Part shown: positions 1 through 9,296 of the stretch, piece by piece
How positions within the stretch are numbered: the first letter of the stretch is position 1
How the letters are laid out: every line of letters starts with the position of its first letter
Assembly (NCBI GenBank): GCA_943371535.1
Contig: CALRVE020000003.1
Location: 1-64,000, forward strand
Direction of reading: 5' to 3'
DNA length: 64,000 bases
DNA from: UBA1930 sp943371535
GTDB taxonomy: Bacteria; Bacteroidota; Bacteroidia; Chitinophagales; Chitinophagaceae
Notes under the pieces: model-generated
The model's input: only the letters and a program-made list of their open reading frames with translations
Database searches by the model: none
Told to the model about the DNA's origin: nothing
Position numbers and translations under genes: made by a program

Positions 1-2
1 CT

Positions 3-1175
3 TTAAAGCTAAGGGCAACAATTGGTACAGTCGGCGAAGATCGTGTAGTTAATAAAACTTATGTTACCCGTTTTACACAAACAACAGGTTATCTTTTAGG
101 TAATTCAATGACTAATGGACTTGACCCAAATATTGCTCCAAATCCAGAAGCTACTTGGGAAAAAGCAAGAACAATAAATATTGGATTCGATGCTACTATG
201 TTAAAAAATAAATTAAATATTACAGCTGAGTTTTATCATAGGTACTCTTATGATATGTTCAATGCTTTAGCTGCTAATGATTTGCCTATAACCTCAGGAT
301 TGCAAGCTAATATTGTAAATTATGGTGAACATATTTCTTGGGGCTCTGAATTTGCAATAGGTTATCGGGATAATTTTAATAAAAACTGGGGCTTTAATGT
401 GGATGTAAACTTTGCAATTACCAATAGCCAATTGTTAAGACAACTGCACTCTCCAATCAATTTCGGAATGTATGGTCAAGAAGGATTTGGCAATGCCATT
501 GGCAAAGATCCTCGGAGATACAATGGTAACAATTATGGTTATATTACAACTGGAATACTAAGAACACAGGCAGATGTAGATGCAGTATTGGCTAAAAATC
601 CAAACTATACAATTGGTGGTGAAAAACCTCAAGTTGGTTTCATGAATTATCAAGATATAAATGGTGATGGAAGAATTGATGATAGAGATGTAACATTAAT
701 GTTCGATAGAACTAATACAATTGTTGGTTTTGGTATTACTTTAGGTGTTACCTATAAAGATTTCAAATTGCAAACCAATATTAATTTAAGATTGGGTGGT
801 AGAATTAGCTATGATAGTGAAGCAAGAAGAGCACCAACAAATATACAAAGTGCACCAAGTTATTGGGCTGATTCTTGGAGCCCTGAAAATCCTAATGGAA
901 CATTCCCACGAGCCGATGCTCCTTTAGTTACGGCTAACTCAACTTTCTGGTCGGTGGATGGTACTATGTGTCGTATTAATAATGCCGTGTTATCTTATTC
1001 ATTACCTCAAAGAATTGCTACCAAATACGGGTTGCCAAGTTTAAGATTTTTGGTTACAGGTACTAATTTATGGACCATTATTAACCCATTAAAATACAAA
1101 GATCCTTACACAGGCAATTTTGCTAACTATCCAATTTTAAGAACCATTTCGGTTGGGATAAATGCAAGTTTATAA
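3..1175 (+). CDS. SusC-like TonB-dependent outer-membrane receptor (C-terminal part, gene enters from the left)
   Basis: The frame is open from the window edge, so only the C-terminal part (about 390 residues) is present; the first internal ATG is at 108. It reads as the end of the SusC/RagA beta-barrel: alternating aromatic and polar strands, an EF-hand-like DINGDGRIDDRD segment (about nt 654-690), a late segment reading PSLRFLVTGTNLWT, and a final strand ending ISVGINASL. SusC barrels import oligosaccharides through the outer membrane with energy from TonB and pair with a SusD lid. SusD follows 20 bp downstream, as usual. The substrate cannot be read from this part; the neighbouring enzymes suggest pectic oligosaccharides. 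Confidence 0.93.
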   Translation, partial: LKLRATIGTVGEDRVVNKTYVTRFTQTTGYLLGNSMTNGLDPNIAPNPEATWEKARTINIGFDATMLKNKLNITAEFYHRYSYDMFNALAANDLPITSGLQANIVNYGEHISWGSEFAIGYRDNFNKNWGFNVDVNFAITNSQLLRQLHSPINFGMYGQEGFGNAIGKDPRRYNGNNYGYITTGILRTQADVDAVLAKNPNYTIGGEKPQVGFMNYQDINGDGRIDDRDVTLMFDRTNTIVGFGITLGVTYKDFKLQTNINLRLGGRISYDSEARRAPTNIQSAPSYWADSWSPENPNGTFPRADAPLVTANSTFWSVDGTMCRINNAVLSYSLPQRIATKYGLPSLRFLVTGTNLWTIINPLKYKDPYTGNFANYPILRTISVGINASL

Positions 1176-1195
1176 TAACAAAAAATTTAATAATT

Positions 1196-3013
1196 ATGCT
1201 CACAAAAAATAAAACAATCAAAGCTTTTTTAGTAGTTTTTTGTTTAACAACTGCAATAGCTTCTTGTAATAAAGATTTTTTCGAAATTGAAGATCCCAAT
1301 GGTATTGAAGATACTCAGCTTTGGGCCGATCCTGGTGCTATAGAGTTATTCCTAAATAGAACTTATGCTTTAACAATGCCTCAATGGCCTGTACTAGGCA
1401 GCATTCATAACACTTCTGATGAAATGAATAATGTTAACACGGCATTTTTATATGGTCAATTACTTGAAAACTCTGTAACAGATATTGGTACAACAAACAA
1501 CATTACAGCTAATCGATATTCAGACATTAGAAGATGTAATGTAGCTATTGAAAATATCAATTCAAGTGGCAGTTTATCTCAGACCGATAAGAACGTATTA
1601 AAAGGTCAGTTTTTCTTTTTAAGAGCTTATACCTATTTTAGATTGGTTCGTTTGTATGGCGGTGTTCCATTAATTTTAAAAGCACAACAATTGGGGGATG
1701 AAAATCTAGAAGTACCAAGAGCTAAAACTAGTGAGTGTGTTGCTGCAATTGTAAATGATTTAGACTCTGCAGCACAATTATTACCAAGAACATGGACAGG
1801 AAGTAACATTGGTAAAATTACTTCTGCTGCTGCAAGAGCAGTTAAAGGAAAAGTGTTGTTGTATTGGGCGAGCCCTCAATTTAATCCAACTAACCAAGCA
1901 AGCAGATGGACTGCTGCTTATGCTGCTAATAAAGAAGCTTACGATACATGCGTAGCTCATGGATACATTTTGTTACCGGGTTATGCAAATATTTTTCTTA
2001 CAGAAGATCATAGAGAAATATTATTGGTTAGAAAATATACCGCAACAAGAGATCTTGGTCAAAACATCGAGAATGTTGCTCGTCCATTCTCTGAATCCAG
2101 TGCAGGTAGTGGTTCTTATCAACCAACATGGAACATGGTACAAGCTTACACCATGAGAAATGGTTTGCCAATTACCGATGCATCTTCTGGTTATAGTGCT
2201 ACACAATTTTGGTTAGATAGAGATCCTCGTTTTGATGCAACTATTGCTTACAATGGTGTATTATGGCCTTTAAGTGGTAAAGCCACTAGAAAACAATGGA
2301 GTTATACTGGCGTATTAGATGAAACATCTGGTTCTATTGTAACGGGTTTTTATTGTCGCCGTTTTTGTAATCCAAGTTTAACACCTGCACAAGCAATATA
2401 TAACTCAAACAGTGGCGGTGGTAATGGAATGGATTGGATTGAAATGCGTTTTGCAGAAGTAATTTTAAACTTGGCAGAATGTGCTAACGAAGTAGGCAAT
2501 TTAACCGAAGCTAAAAACATGGTTCGTTTAGTTCGCCAAAGAGCAGGAATTGTTCAAGGTACTGCAAACTTTGGTTTAGATGTTGCCACCGATGTAATTT
2601 CTATGAGAACATTATTGTTACGTGAACGTCAGGTAGAGTTTGCTTTAGAAGGTATGCGTAATTTTGATTTGAGAAGAACAAGAAACTTAGGGTTAATTTC
2701 AAACAGACAGTCATACAGAATTACTGTAAAACCACCTTATTTTGCAGGTACAGGTACTGTTGTTGGAAGAATTTATTTAGACAAGCCAGATGCATTTGGA
2801 GTTCGTCCTAGAGATACAGCTAACTTAAATAATTTATCCGTTTATACATCCATTTTTAATGTGCCAGCAACACCAGCATCTTTAGAAGGAGCAAATGTAA
2901 TAAGCCTTCCAGATAGATATTATGCTTACCCTTTACCTAACCAGTTTATGAATATTCCTGTAATACAACAAACCATTGGTTGGGCTGGTGGTACATTTAA
3001 TCCTTTTGAATAA
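1196..3013 (+). CDS. SusD/RagB-family outer-membrane glycan-binding lipoprotein
   Basis: 605 residues with a lipoprotein signal: basic MLTKNK, a hydrophobic stretch, then ASC with Cys at about residue 24. The family signature near the C-terminus is clear: RFAEVILNLAECANEVG, then LRERQVEFALEGMRNFDLRR. Tetratricopeptide-like helices carry the N-terminal half. SusD caps the SusC barrel and binds glycan at the cell surface. It lies 20 bp after SusC and 19 bp before the next lipoprotein gene, so the three form one transcription unit that ends at the terminator near 4044. The ligand is inferred to be pectin-derived from the flanking pectate lyase. Confidence 0.95.
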   Translation: MLTKNKTIKAFLVVFCLTTAIASCNKDFFEIEDPNGIEDTQLWADPGAIELFLNRTYALTMPQWPVLGSIHNTSDEMNNVNTAFLYGQLLENSVTDIGTTNNITANRYSDIRRCNVAIENINSSGSLSQTDKNVLKGQFFFLRAYTYFRLVRLYGGVPLILKAQQLGDENLEVPRAKTSECVAAIVNDLDSAAQLLPRTWTGSNIGKITSAAARAVKGKVLLYWASPQFNPTNQASRWTAAYAANKEAYDTCVAHGYILLPGYANIFLTEDHREILLVRKYTATRDLGQNIENVARPFSESSAGSGSYQPTWNMVQAYTMRNGLPITDASSGYSATQFWLDRDPRFDATIAYNGVLWPLSGKATRKQWSYTGVLDETSGSIVTGFYCRRFCNPSLTPAQAIYNSNSGGGNGMDWIEMRFAEVILNLAECANEVGNLTEAKNMVRLVRQRAGIVQGTANFGLDVATDVISMRTLLLRERQVEFALEGMRNFDLRRTRNLGLISNRQSYRITVKPPYFAGTGTVVGRIYLDKPDAFGVRPRDTANLNNLSVYTSIFNVPATPASLEGANVISLPDRYYAYPLPNQFMNIPVIQQTIGWAGGTFNPFE

Positions 3014-3032
3014 ACTTTAATAAAAAAATATT

Positions 3033-3959
3033 ATGAAAATAAAATCAATATTAGCAATACTTTCTACAGGCATATTTTTTATGGCCTGTAAAAAAGGAGT
3101 AGAACCTGTAGATGGCAGCAGAGCAACTGTTGAGTTAAGAGGTGGAGCTAAGGAATATATTACTGGAGATATAACTGTTAATCCAAACGATAGTATTTTC
3201 TTTGACTTTACCATTACTTCATCAGAAGACATGGGATTTGTTGGTGTACAAAAAAATCCAGTAAATCAAACTGCGTTTATAAGAAGAGATACGTTAAACG
3301 CAAGTAACAAAAATTCTTATTCAACAATCATGAAGTTTAGAGCCGATAGTGCCAACGGTTCTTATATTTATAGAATAGCTGCACATACCAGTAAGGGTAT
3401 TTATATTGGTCATAAAGATGTAGTTATTACAGTGTCACCAGATTTTAATTACTACACCAATCGTTTTTTATATGCTCCAGATACTACTGGAAAAAGTAAC
3501 AAATGTTATATTTCAGTAATCGATGGTGGTAAAACATATAGCTACAATGAAGGTGCAGCTGTATCTGCAAGTATTGATTTTGGTTATTATTATGATACTT
3601 CAAGAACTGGCACAACTGTAAATGGTCATACATTATATGCATTAACTGCCAATCAATTTGCACCATATGATGTAACAAGTTGGACAAAAAATGCCACTAT
3701 TTTAAAAAGAGCAACGGCATCTCCAAGTACAGCTTTCCCAAATATTCTTAGTGCAGGTACTATTAGAACACTTTGCATTGCTCAATTGGCATCTGGTGCT
3801 TCAAATAAGGCAATGAACATAGCGGGTTCAAATCCTAGTAATCTAGTTTATTTTAGAACAGCTTCAGGTAAAAATGGAATAGCTTTTCTGAATTTTTTTA
3901 ATGGTGGAAGTGCAGAAAAAACTAGTTACATCAATATTGATGTTAAAATAGAAAAATAA
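3033..3959 (+). CDS. Surface lipoprotein of unknown fold, third gene of the SusCD operon
   Basis: 308 residues. The start MKIKSILAILSTGIFFMACKKG is a standard lipobox with Cys at residue 19. The rest is beta-rich, with a DSIFFDFTITSSEDMGF segment and repeated Tyr/Ser/Gly strands, and has no catalytic motif I can see. By position (19 bp after SusD, before a terminator) it is the usual place for a SusE/SusF-type or other surface glycan-binding protein, but I do not recognise the family. The role as an accessory binding protein is inferred from position and the lipid anchor only. Confidence 0.78.
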   Translation: MKIKSILAILSTGIFFMACKKGVEPVDGSRATVELRGGAKEYITGDITVNPNDSIFFDFTITSSEDMGFVGVQKNPVNQTAFIRRDTLNASNKNSYSTIMKFRADSANGSYIYRIAAHTSKGIYIGHKDVVITVSPDFNYYTNRFLYAPDTTGKSNKCYISVIDGGKTYSYNEGAAVSASIDFGYYYDTSRTGTTVNGHTLYALTANQFAPYDVTSWTKNATILKRATASPSTAFPNILSAGTIRTLCIAQLASGASNKAMNIAGSNPSNLVYFRTASGKNGIAFLNFFNGGSAEKTSYINIDVKIEK

Positions 3960-4010
3960 TCTTTTTAAAGTTCTTTTTACCGATAAGTATAGTACTCACT
4001 AACCGTTTAT

Positions 4011-4044
4011 AAAAGAGAGAAAGCAAATTAACTTTCTCTCTTTT
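4011..4044 (+). terminator. Strong intrinsic terminator after the SusCD-lipoprotein operon
   Basis: A perfect 13-bp stem (AAAAGAGAGAAAG at 4011-4023 with CTTTCTCTCTTTT at 4032-4044) closes an 8-nt loop and ends in a T run. It is the clearest terminator in the window. It separates the binding/transport operon from the secreted enzymes, so the pectate lyase at 4069 probably has its own promoter or depends on readthrough. Confidence 0.8.
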
Positions 4045-4068
4045 AATTTCACTAGACATCATATAATT

Positions 4069-5718
4069 ATGAAAAAACATTTCTTCTTTCTTGCATTTTC
4101 GGTATTGGTTTTTACAGCAAATGCTCAATATCCATCTATTCCTCCTGATGTTCAACGTTGGAGCGATTCATTAATGAAAGCTGCTACTAAACATTCAGAT
4201 TCTGCATGGGCTTTTGCTTATCCAATCGTAAAAGAGGAAGCTCAAAAAGGTCGTCCATATATTCCTTGGGCTGCTCGTCCTTACGATTTACCTCAAGCTG
4301 AAATTCCTGCATTTCCAGGTGCTGAAGGTGGTGGTAAATTTAGCTTTGGTGGGCGTGGAGGTAAAGTATATGTGGTTACCAATTTAAACGACAATGGACC
4401 AGGTAGTTTACGTTGGGCTTGTGAGCAAGGTGGTGCAAGAATTGTGGTTTTTAATGTAGCAGGAATTATTCGTATAACCTCTCCATTAATTATACGTGCA
4501 CCTTATATTACCATTGCTGGTCAAACTGCTCCTGGTGATGGTGTATGTGTAGCTGGGGAAAGTGTTTGGATTAATACACATGATGTCATTATTCGTTACA
4601 TGCGTTTTCGTAGAGGAGAAACCAATGTTGGTAGAAGAGATGATGCCATTGGTGGCAATCCTGTTGGAAACATCATGATAGACCATGTTTCAGCAAGTTG
4701 GGGATTAGATGAAAATATGAGTATGTATCGTCACATGTATAATGATAGCACACCCAATTTAAAAGCAGAAGAAAAATTAGGTACTGTAAATATTACCATT
4801 CAAAACTCTATTTTTTCTGAAGCACTCGATACTTGGAATCATGCATTTGGTAGCACTTTAGGTGGAGAAAACTGTGCTTTTGTTAGAAACCTTTGGGCAA
4901 ACAATGCAGGCAGAAATCCTTCTATTGGTTGGAATGGAATTTTCAATTTTGCCAATAATGTAATCTTCAATTGGGTGCATCGTTCAACCGATGGCGGCGA
5001 TTATACAGCCATGTATAATATCATCAATAATTATTACAAACCTGGGCCAGCAACACCTGTTGGCAGACCAATTTCTTATAGAATTTTAAAACCAGAAAGT
5101 GGAAGAAGTAAATTGGGTTACAGAGTATATGGTAGAGCTTATGTAGAAGGAAATATTGTAGAGGGAAATGCTCGTGTTACCAAAGATAATTGGGATGGTG
5201 GTGTACAAGTAGAAGAACAAGATAATGCAGGCATAGGCATATATAAAGATGCAATGAAGTGGAATAAGCCTTTGCCAATGCCTCCGTTTACATTGTTGCC
5301 AACCTTACAAGCTAGAGATTATGTATTAAACAATGCTGGTGCAACATTACCAAAACGTGATGCTGTTGATGCAAGAATTGTAAAGCAAGTAGCAACCGGA
5401 AAAATTGAATTTGATCCAAATGTAAAATTACCCGAAACACAATTTAAACATCGTCGTTTACCAATTGATTCATACAAGCAAGGTATCATAACAGATCCTG
5501 CACAAGTAGGTGGTTATCCTGTTTATAAAGGAACGCCATACAAAGATGCAGATAACGACGGAATGCCAGATGCATACGAAATTGCAAACAAATTAAATCC
5601 TAAAGACGCAAGCGATGCAGCAAAAATTACCAAGAGTGGTTACAGCAATATTGAGTTGTATTTGAATAGTGTAGTGAATGTTAAAAATGTAGTGCCAATT
5701 ATTGCTGTAAAAAAATAG
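4069..5718 (+). CDS. Secreted pectate lyase, polysaccharide lyase family 1 type
   Basis: 549 residues. Signal peptide MKKHFFFLAFSVLVFTANA, cleaved before Q. The mature protein shows the PL1 right-handed beta-helix: FPGAEGGGKFSFGGRGG with VTNLNDNGPGSLRWA (about residues 85-125), then RRDDAIGG and IDHVSASWGLDENMS, the calcium/substrate face, and RNLWANNAGRNPSIG. The C-terminal tail DADNDGMPDAYEIANKLNP is the calcium-binding type-3 repeat often found on Bacteroidota PL1 enzymes. It would cleave homogalacturonan by beta-elimination. It sits alone between two terminators. The PL1 assignment is secure; the subfamily is not determined. Confidence 0.9.
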   Translation: MKKHFFFLAFSVLVFTANAQYPSIPPDVQRWSDSLMKAATKHSDSAWAFAYPIVKEEAQKGRPYIPWAARPYDLPQAEIPAFPGAEGGGKFSFGGRGGKVYVVTNLNDNGPGSLRWACEQGGARIVVFNVAGIIRITSPLIIRAPYITIAGQTAPGDGVCVAGESVWINTHDVIIRYMRFRRGETNVGRRDDAIGGNPVGNIMIDHVSASWGLDENMSMYRHMYNDSTPNLKAEEKLGTVNITIQNSIFSEALDTWNHAFGSTLGGENCAFVRNLWANNAGRNPSIGWNGIFNFANNVIFNWVHRSTDGGDYTAMYNIINNYYKPGPATPVGRPISYRILKPESGRSKLGYRVYGRAYVEGNIVEGNARVTKDNWDGGVQVEEQDNAGIGIYKDAMKWNKPLPMPPFTLLPTLQARDYVLNNAGATLPKRDAVDARIVKQVATGKIEFDPNVKLPETQFKHRRLPIDSYKQGIITDPAQVGGYPVYKGTPYKDADNDGMPDAYEIANKLNPKDASDAAKITKSGYSNIELYLNSVVNVKNVVPIIAVKK

Positions 5719-5729
5719 TTTTCAGCTAC

Positions 5730-5769
5730 CAATCCTATCCAACAAAGAGGATTGTTAACTTTTTTTTAT
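5730..5769 (+). terminator. Probable terminator after the pectate lyase
   Basis: A 7-bp stem CAATCCT/AGGATTG (5730-5736 with 5748-5754) is followed by a run of eight T. It starts 11 bp after the stop codon. The stem is short, so strength is uncertain. Confidence 0.5.
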
Positions 5770-6025
5770 TGAACATATTTTTGTAGAAGATGCTGCATAC
5801 ACAAAAAAATCTTCGTGAAACTTTGTGTTCTTCGTGTCTTTGTGGTTATTCCCCTCCTTTGGAGGGGTTAGGGGTGGTTTAAAAAGTTTAATGAAGTACA
5901 GAACCTTAAAGAGTGTCCTTCGAATACGCTCAGGATAAACTTAAACGAAAGTTGAACCAAATTACAAAAGCTCGTTACCCTAAAACTAAAAACGATAACT
6001 TAGAGGACATAAATAAAATGTATTA
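5770..6025 (+). repeat. Composite intergenic repeat: R1 right arm, R2 palindrome, R3 forward
   Basis: No gene is present. The gap holds an R1 right arm (about 5799-5850), an R2 unit (5851-5880: CCCCTCCTTTGGAGGGG plus G-rich tail) and a diverged R3 forward copy (about 5881-5985) carrying the TCCTTCG...CTCAGGATAAACTT cassette. This is the same order as in other gaps, and it ends in an A-rich leader before the next ATG. Confidence 0.7.
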
Positions 6026-9000
6026 ATGACTAAGAGAACAATATATCAGCTTTTACTTTTTTGTTTCTCTTTCATATTCTGTTCAATACAAGCACAGAAG
6101 CCACCCAAACCCATTCCACCATTAGAATTCTCAAAAGGAAAACTTACCTATACTATCGATTCTTTAGGCAACAGAATTCTAGACTTTTCTTATTGTGGTT
6201 ACAAAGCTTTAGAACAACTCATTCCAAATGTTGACATTAAAATTGTAGTCCCAATTATAAAAGGAGATGCTACCAAACAAATTCAGTCAGCAATCAACTA
6301 TGTTGCTGCATTGCCAATTGATGCCAATGGTTTTAGAGGAACAGTGTTGTTACAAAAAGGTATTTATGAAGTATTTGGACAATTAAAAATTACCGTAAGT
6401 GGTATTGTATTAAGAGGTAGCGGTATCAATGAAACTACTTTGTTGGGTGCTGGTACAGACAGACAAACCCTGATTCGTATTCATGGAAAAAACAACCAAC
6501 AAAAATCTGAAGAAATAAAAATTACAGATGCTTATGTGCCAGTAAATGCAATGCAGTTTTCTGTTGCAGATGCAAGTAAATTAAAGGTTGGAGATAAAAT
6601 AATTATTCGTAGGCCAAGCACTAAAGAATGGATTAATGAATTAGGTACACATCATTTTGGTGGTGGTATTACATCGTTAGGCTGGAAGCCTGGCGAACAA
6701 GATATTTTTTTTGATAGAATGATTACTGACGTAAGTGGACTTACAGTTAAAATCGATGCTCCTATAACCACAGCTTTGGATGCTAAGTTTGGTGGTGGAT
6801 TTGTTTCAACCTATCAATGGAATAATAGAATTGAAAACATTGGTATTGAAAATATGTTGCTGAAAAGCTCTTATGAAAAAAATAATCCTAAAGATGAAGC
6901 TCATCGTTGGATGGCGATTACTATTGAAAATGCAGCAGACGTTTGGGCAAGACAATTAAACTTTCAACATTTTGCTGGTAGTGCAGTGTATATTGATGCT
7001 TCTGTTAAGAGAGTTACTGTTGAAGATTGTGTATCTACACAACCCATTTCTGAAATTGGCGGACAAAGACGTTACACTTTTTTTACAGCTGGTCAGCAAA
7101 CCTTGTTTCAACGTTGTTATGCTGAAAACGGTTATCATGATTTTGCTACTGGTTACTGTGCTGCTGGTCCTAATGCTTTTGTTCAGTGTGAATCTATTTT
7201 ACCTTATAGTTTTAGTGGTGCTATTGATAGTTGGAGTAGTGGCGTTTTGTTTGATGTAGTGAATGTTGATGGCAATGCAATCAGATTTGGAAATAGAGGG
7301 CAAGATGCACAAGGTGCTGGTTGGTGTGCTGCCAATAGTTTATTGTGGAATTGTACAGCAGCAAGAATTGATTGTTATCAACCACCTACAGCACAAAATT
7401 GGAGCTTTGGAAGTTGGGCTCAGTTTGCTGGTAATGGAAGTTGGTGGAGTAGTAACGATGCCATGAATCCAAGAAGTTTGTTCTATACACAACTGAAAGA
7501 AAGGCTGAATAAAAATGTAGATGCCCAAGCTCAAATATTGGCAGTTCCTACAGAAGCAAGTAGCAGTCCAAGAATTGATGTTGCCATGCAATTAACCAAG
7601 GAAGCTGCAAAACCAAGAATGCAATTAAAGGAGTGGATTAGCCTCCCTAGTCCCTCCAAAGGTGGAATTGCAATACCCACTGATTTTACCAATAATTTAT
7701 TGTTAAGCGATATTCAGTATAAAGAATGGTCTCAAAAATTTGCAGCAAAAAACCCTCCTTTGGAGGGCAAGGAGGCTGCAATTAAAAATGGAGTACTTGT
7801 TCGTGGCAATAATTTGCTTTTTGGAAAAAGACAAGGAGTACCATGGTGGAGTGGTGGGGTAAAAGATTCAGATATTAAAAAAGCTCAACTAGCCATTACA
7901 AGATTTGTACCTGGAAGAGTTGGTTATGGATTAACAGATGATTTAGATGAAGTAACCACTATCATGCAACAACGTAATATCATTGGCTTAGAACAGAATT
8001 ATGGTTTGTGGTACGATAGAAGAAGAGACGATCATGAACGTATTAGAAGAATGGATGGTGAAGTATGGCCTCCATTTTACGAATTGCCATTTGCAAGATG
8101 TGGTAAAGAAACGGCATGGGATGGCTTGAGTAAATATGATTTAACCAAATACAATTCTTGGTATTGGAACAGACTGAAACAATTTGCAAACTTGGCAGAT
8201 CAAAAAGGTTTGTTGCTGGTGCATCAACATTATTTTCAGCACAACATTATTGAAGCTGGAGCTCATTATGCAGATTTCCCTTGGCGTACAGCTAATAACA
8301 TCAACAATACTGGCTTTCCTGAACCTGTGCCTTATGCAGGTGATAAAAGAATATTCATGGCAGAACAGTTTTATGATATTAGTAATCCTGTACGTAAAGC
8401 GTTGCACAGAAAATATATTCGTCAGTGCCTGAATAATTTTAAAGACAATAATGGAGTGATTCAGTTGATAGGAGAAGAATTTACTGGTCCATTACACTTT
8501 GTTCAATTTTGGTTAGATGTAATTCAGGAATGGGAAAAAGAAACAGGTAAATCACAAATAATTGGATTAAGTACAACCAAAGATGTACAAGATGCTATCT
8601 TACAAAACCCAGTTTACAATAAATTGATAGATGTAATTGATATACGTTATTGGCATTATCAAGCAGATGGTACAACTTATGAACCCAAAGGTGGACAAAA
8701 CCTTGCTCCTCGTCAGCATGCAAGATTATTAAAGCCCAAGAAAACAAGCTTTGAGCAAGTGTACAAAGCAGTGAGTGAGTATAAAATAAAGTATCCAAAT
8801 AAAGCTGTTATGTATAGTGGCGATAGTTGGGATGCTTATTCTTGGGCTGTGTTAATAGCTGGTGGTTCTTTACCTGCTATTCCTGCTGAAACAGATAAAA
8901 GCTTTTTGGCTACACTTGCTGCTGCAAAACCTGCAAAAGCAATAGGCACTTATGTGCTGAGTAATGATAAAAATATTATTGCCTATGCAGATAGTTCAAC

Positions 9001-9163
9001 TGTTGTAACGCTTGATTTATCTGAGATGAAAGGAAGTTTTAAAGTAAAATATTTAAGCAGTAAAGACGGAAAATTATTACAAGAAGAAACAATTGTTGAA
9101 GGAGGTAAACAAGTGAAATTGAATGTACCTGCAAGAGCAAATATTGTGTGGTTGAGTAAGTAG
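6026..9163 (+). CDS. Secreted two-domain protein: pectate-lyase-like beta-helix plus DUF6298-like domain
   Basis: 1045 residues with signal MTKRTIYQLLLFCFSFIFCSIQA. The N-terminal half (about 60-480) looks like a pectate-lyase superfamily beta-helix: VLLQKGIYEVFGQLKITVSGIV and LRGSGINETTLLGAG, then coil repeats such as ENIGIENMLLKSS. The C-terminal half (about 610-1045) has WYDRRRDDHERIRRMDGEVWPP and VIDIRYWHYQADGTTYEPKG, which I associate with the DUF6298 family of Bacteroidota; that naming is from memory. Catalytic activity is unknown; context suggests a pectin side-chain enzyme. The linker between the halves (7641-7780) contains two translated R2 palindromes, so it tolerates insertions. 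Confidence 0.8.
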   Translation: MTKRTIYQLLLFCFSFIFCSIQAQKPPKPIPPLEFSKGKLTYTIDSLGNRILDFSYCGYKALEQLIPNVDIKIVVPIIKGDATKQIQSAINYVAALPIDANGFRGTVLLQKGIYEVFGQLKITVSGIVLRGSGINETTLLGAGTDRQTLIRIHGKNNQQKSEEIKITDAYVPVNAMQFSVADASKLKVGDKIIIRRPSTKEWINELGTHHFGGGITSLGWKPGEQDIFFDRMITDVSGLTVKIDAPITTALDAKFGGGFVSTYQWNNRIENIGIENMLLKSSYEKNNPKDEAHRWMAITIENAADVWARQLNFQHFAGSAVYIDASVKRVTVEDCVSTQPISEIGGQRRYTFFTAGQQTLFQRCYAENGYHDFATGYCAAGPNAFVQCESILPYSFSGAIDSWSSGVLFDVVNVDGNAIRFGNRGQDAQGAGWCAANSLLWNCTAARIDCYQPPTAQNWSFGSWAQFAGNGSWWSSNDAMNPRSLFYTQLKERLNKNVDAQAQILAVPTEASSSPRIDVAMQLTKEAAKPRMQLKEWISLPSPSKGGIAIPTDFTNNLLLSDIQYKEWSQKFAAKNPPLEGKEAAIKNGVLVRGNNLLFGKRQGVPWWSGGVKDSDIKKAQLAITRFVPGRVGYGLTDDLDEVTTIMQQRNIIGLEQNYGLWYDRRRDDHERIRRMDGEVWPPFYELPFARCGKETAWDGLSKYDLTKYNSWYWNRLKQFANLADQKGLLLVHQHYFQHNIIEAGAHYADFPWRTANNINNTGFPEPVPYAGDKRIFMAEQFYDISNPVRKALHRKYIRQCLNNFKDNNGVIQLIGEEFTGPLHFVQFWLDVIQEWEKETGKSQIIGLSTTKDVQDAILQNPVYNKLIDVIDIRYWHYQADGTTYEPKGGQNLAPRQHARLLKPKKTSFEQVYKAVSEYKIKYPNKAVMYSGDSWDAYSWAVLIAGGSLPAIPAETDKSFLATLAAAKPAKAIGTYVLSNDKNIIAYADSSTVVTLDLSEMKGSFKVKYLSSKDGKLLQEETIVEGGKQVKLNVPARANIVWLSK
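7652..7665 (+). repeat. R2 palindrome translated in frame (copy 1 in the 6026 gene)
   Basis: CCCTCCAAAGGTGG is a degenerate R2 core. It is read as SPSKGG in the linker between the two domains, about 90 bp from a second copy. Confidence 0.6.
7753..7767 (+). repeat. R2 palindrome translated in frame (copy 2 in the 6026 gene)
   Basis: The perfect palindrome CCCTCCTTTGGAGGG is read as PPLEGK. It has the same core as the intergenic R2 copies. Confidence 0.7.
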
Positions 9164-9296
9164 TTTTTATTCCCCTCCTTTGGAGGGGCTAGGGGTGCTT
9201 TGAAAAGGTTTATTATTGAACCTAACGTTGAAGTGAGTGACACAACGAAGATGCCATGAAATACCATAGTTGGTTACATAAAAATAAAAAGATAAA
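9164..9296 (+). repeat. Intergenic R2 plus degenerate R3 forward
   Basis: An R2 unit lies at 9172-9200, 8 bp after the stop codon. A diverged R3 forward follows and ends in TAGTTGGTTACAT plus an A-rich leader just before the ATG at 9297. Confidence 0.6.
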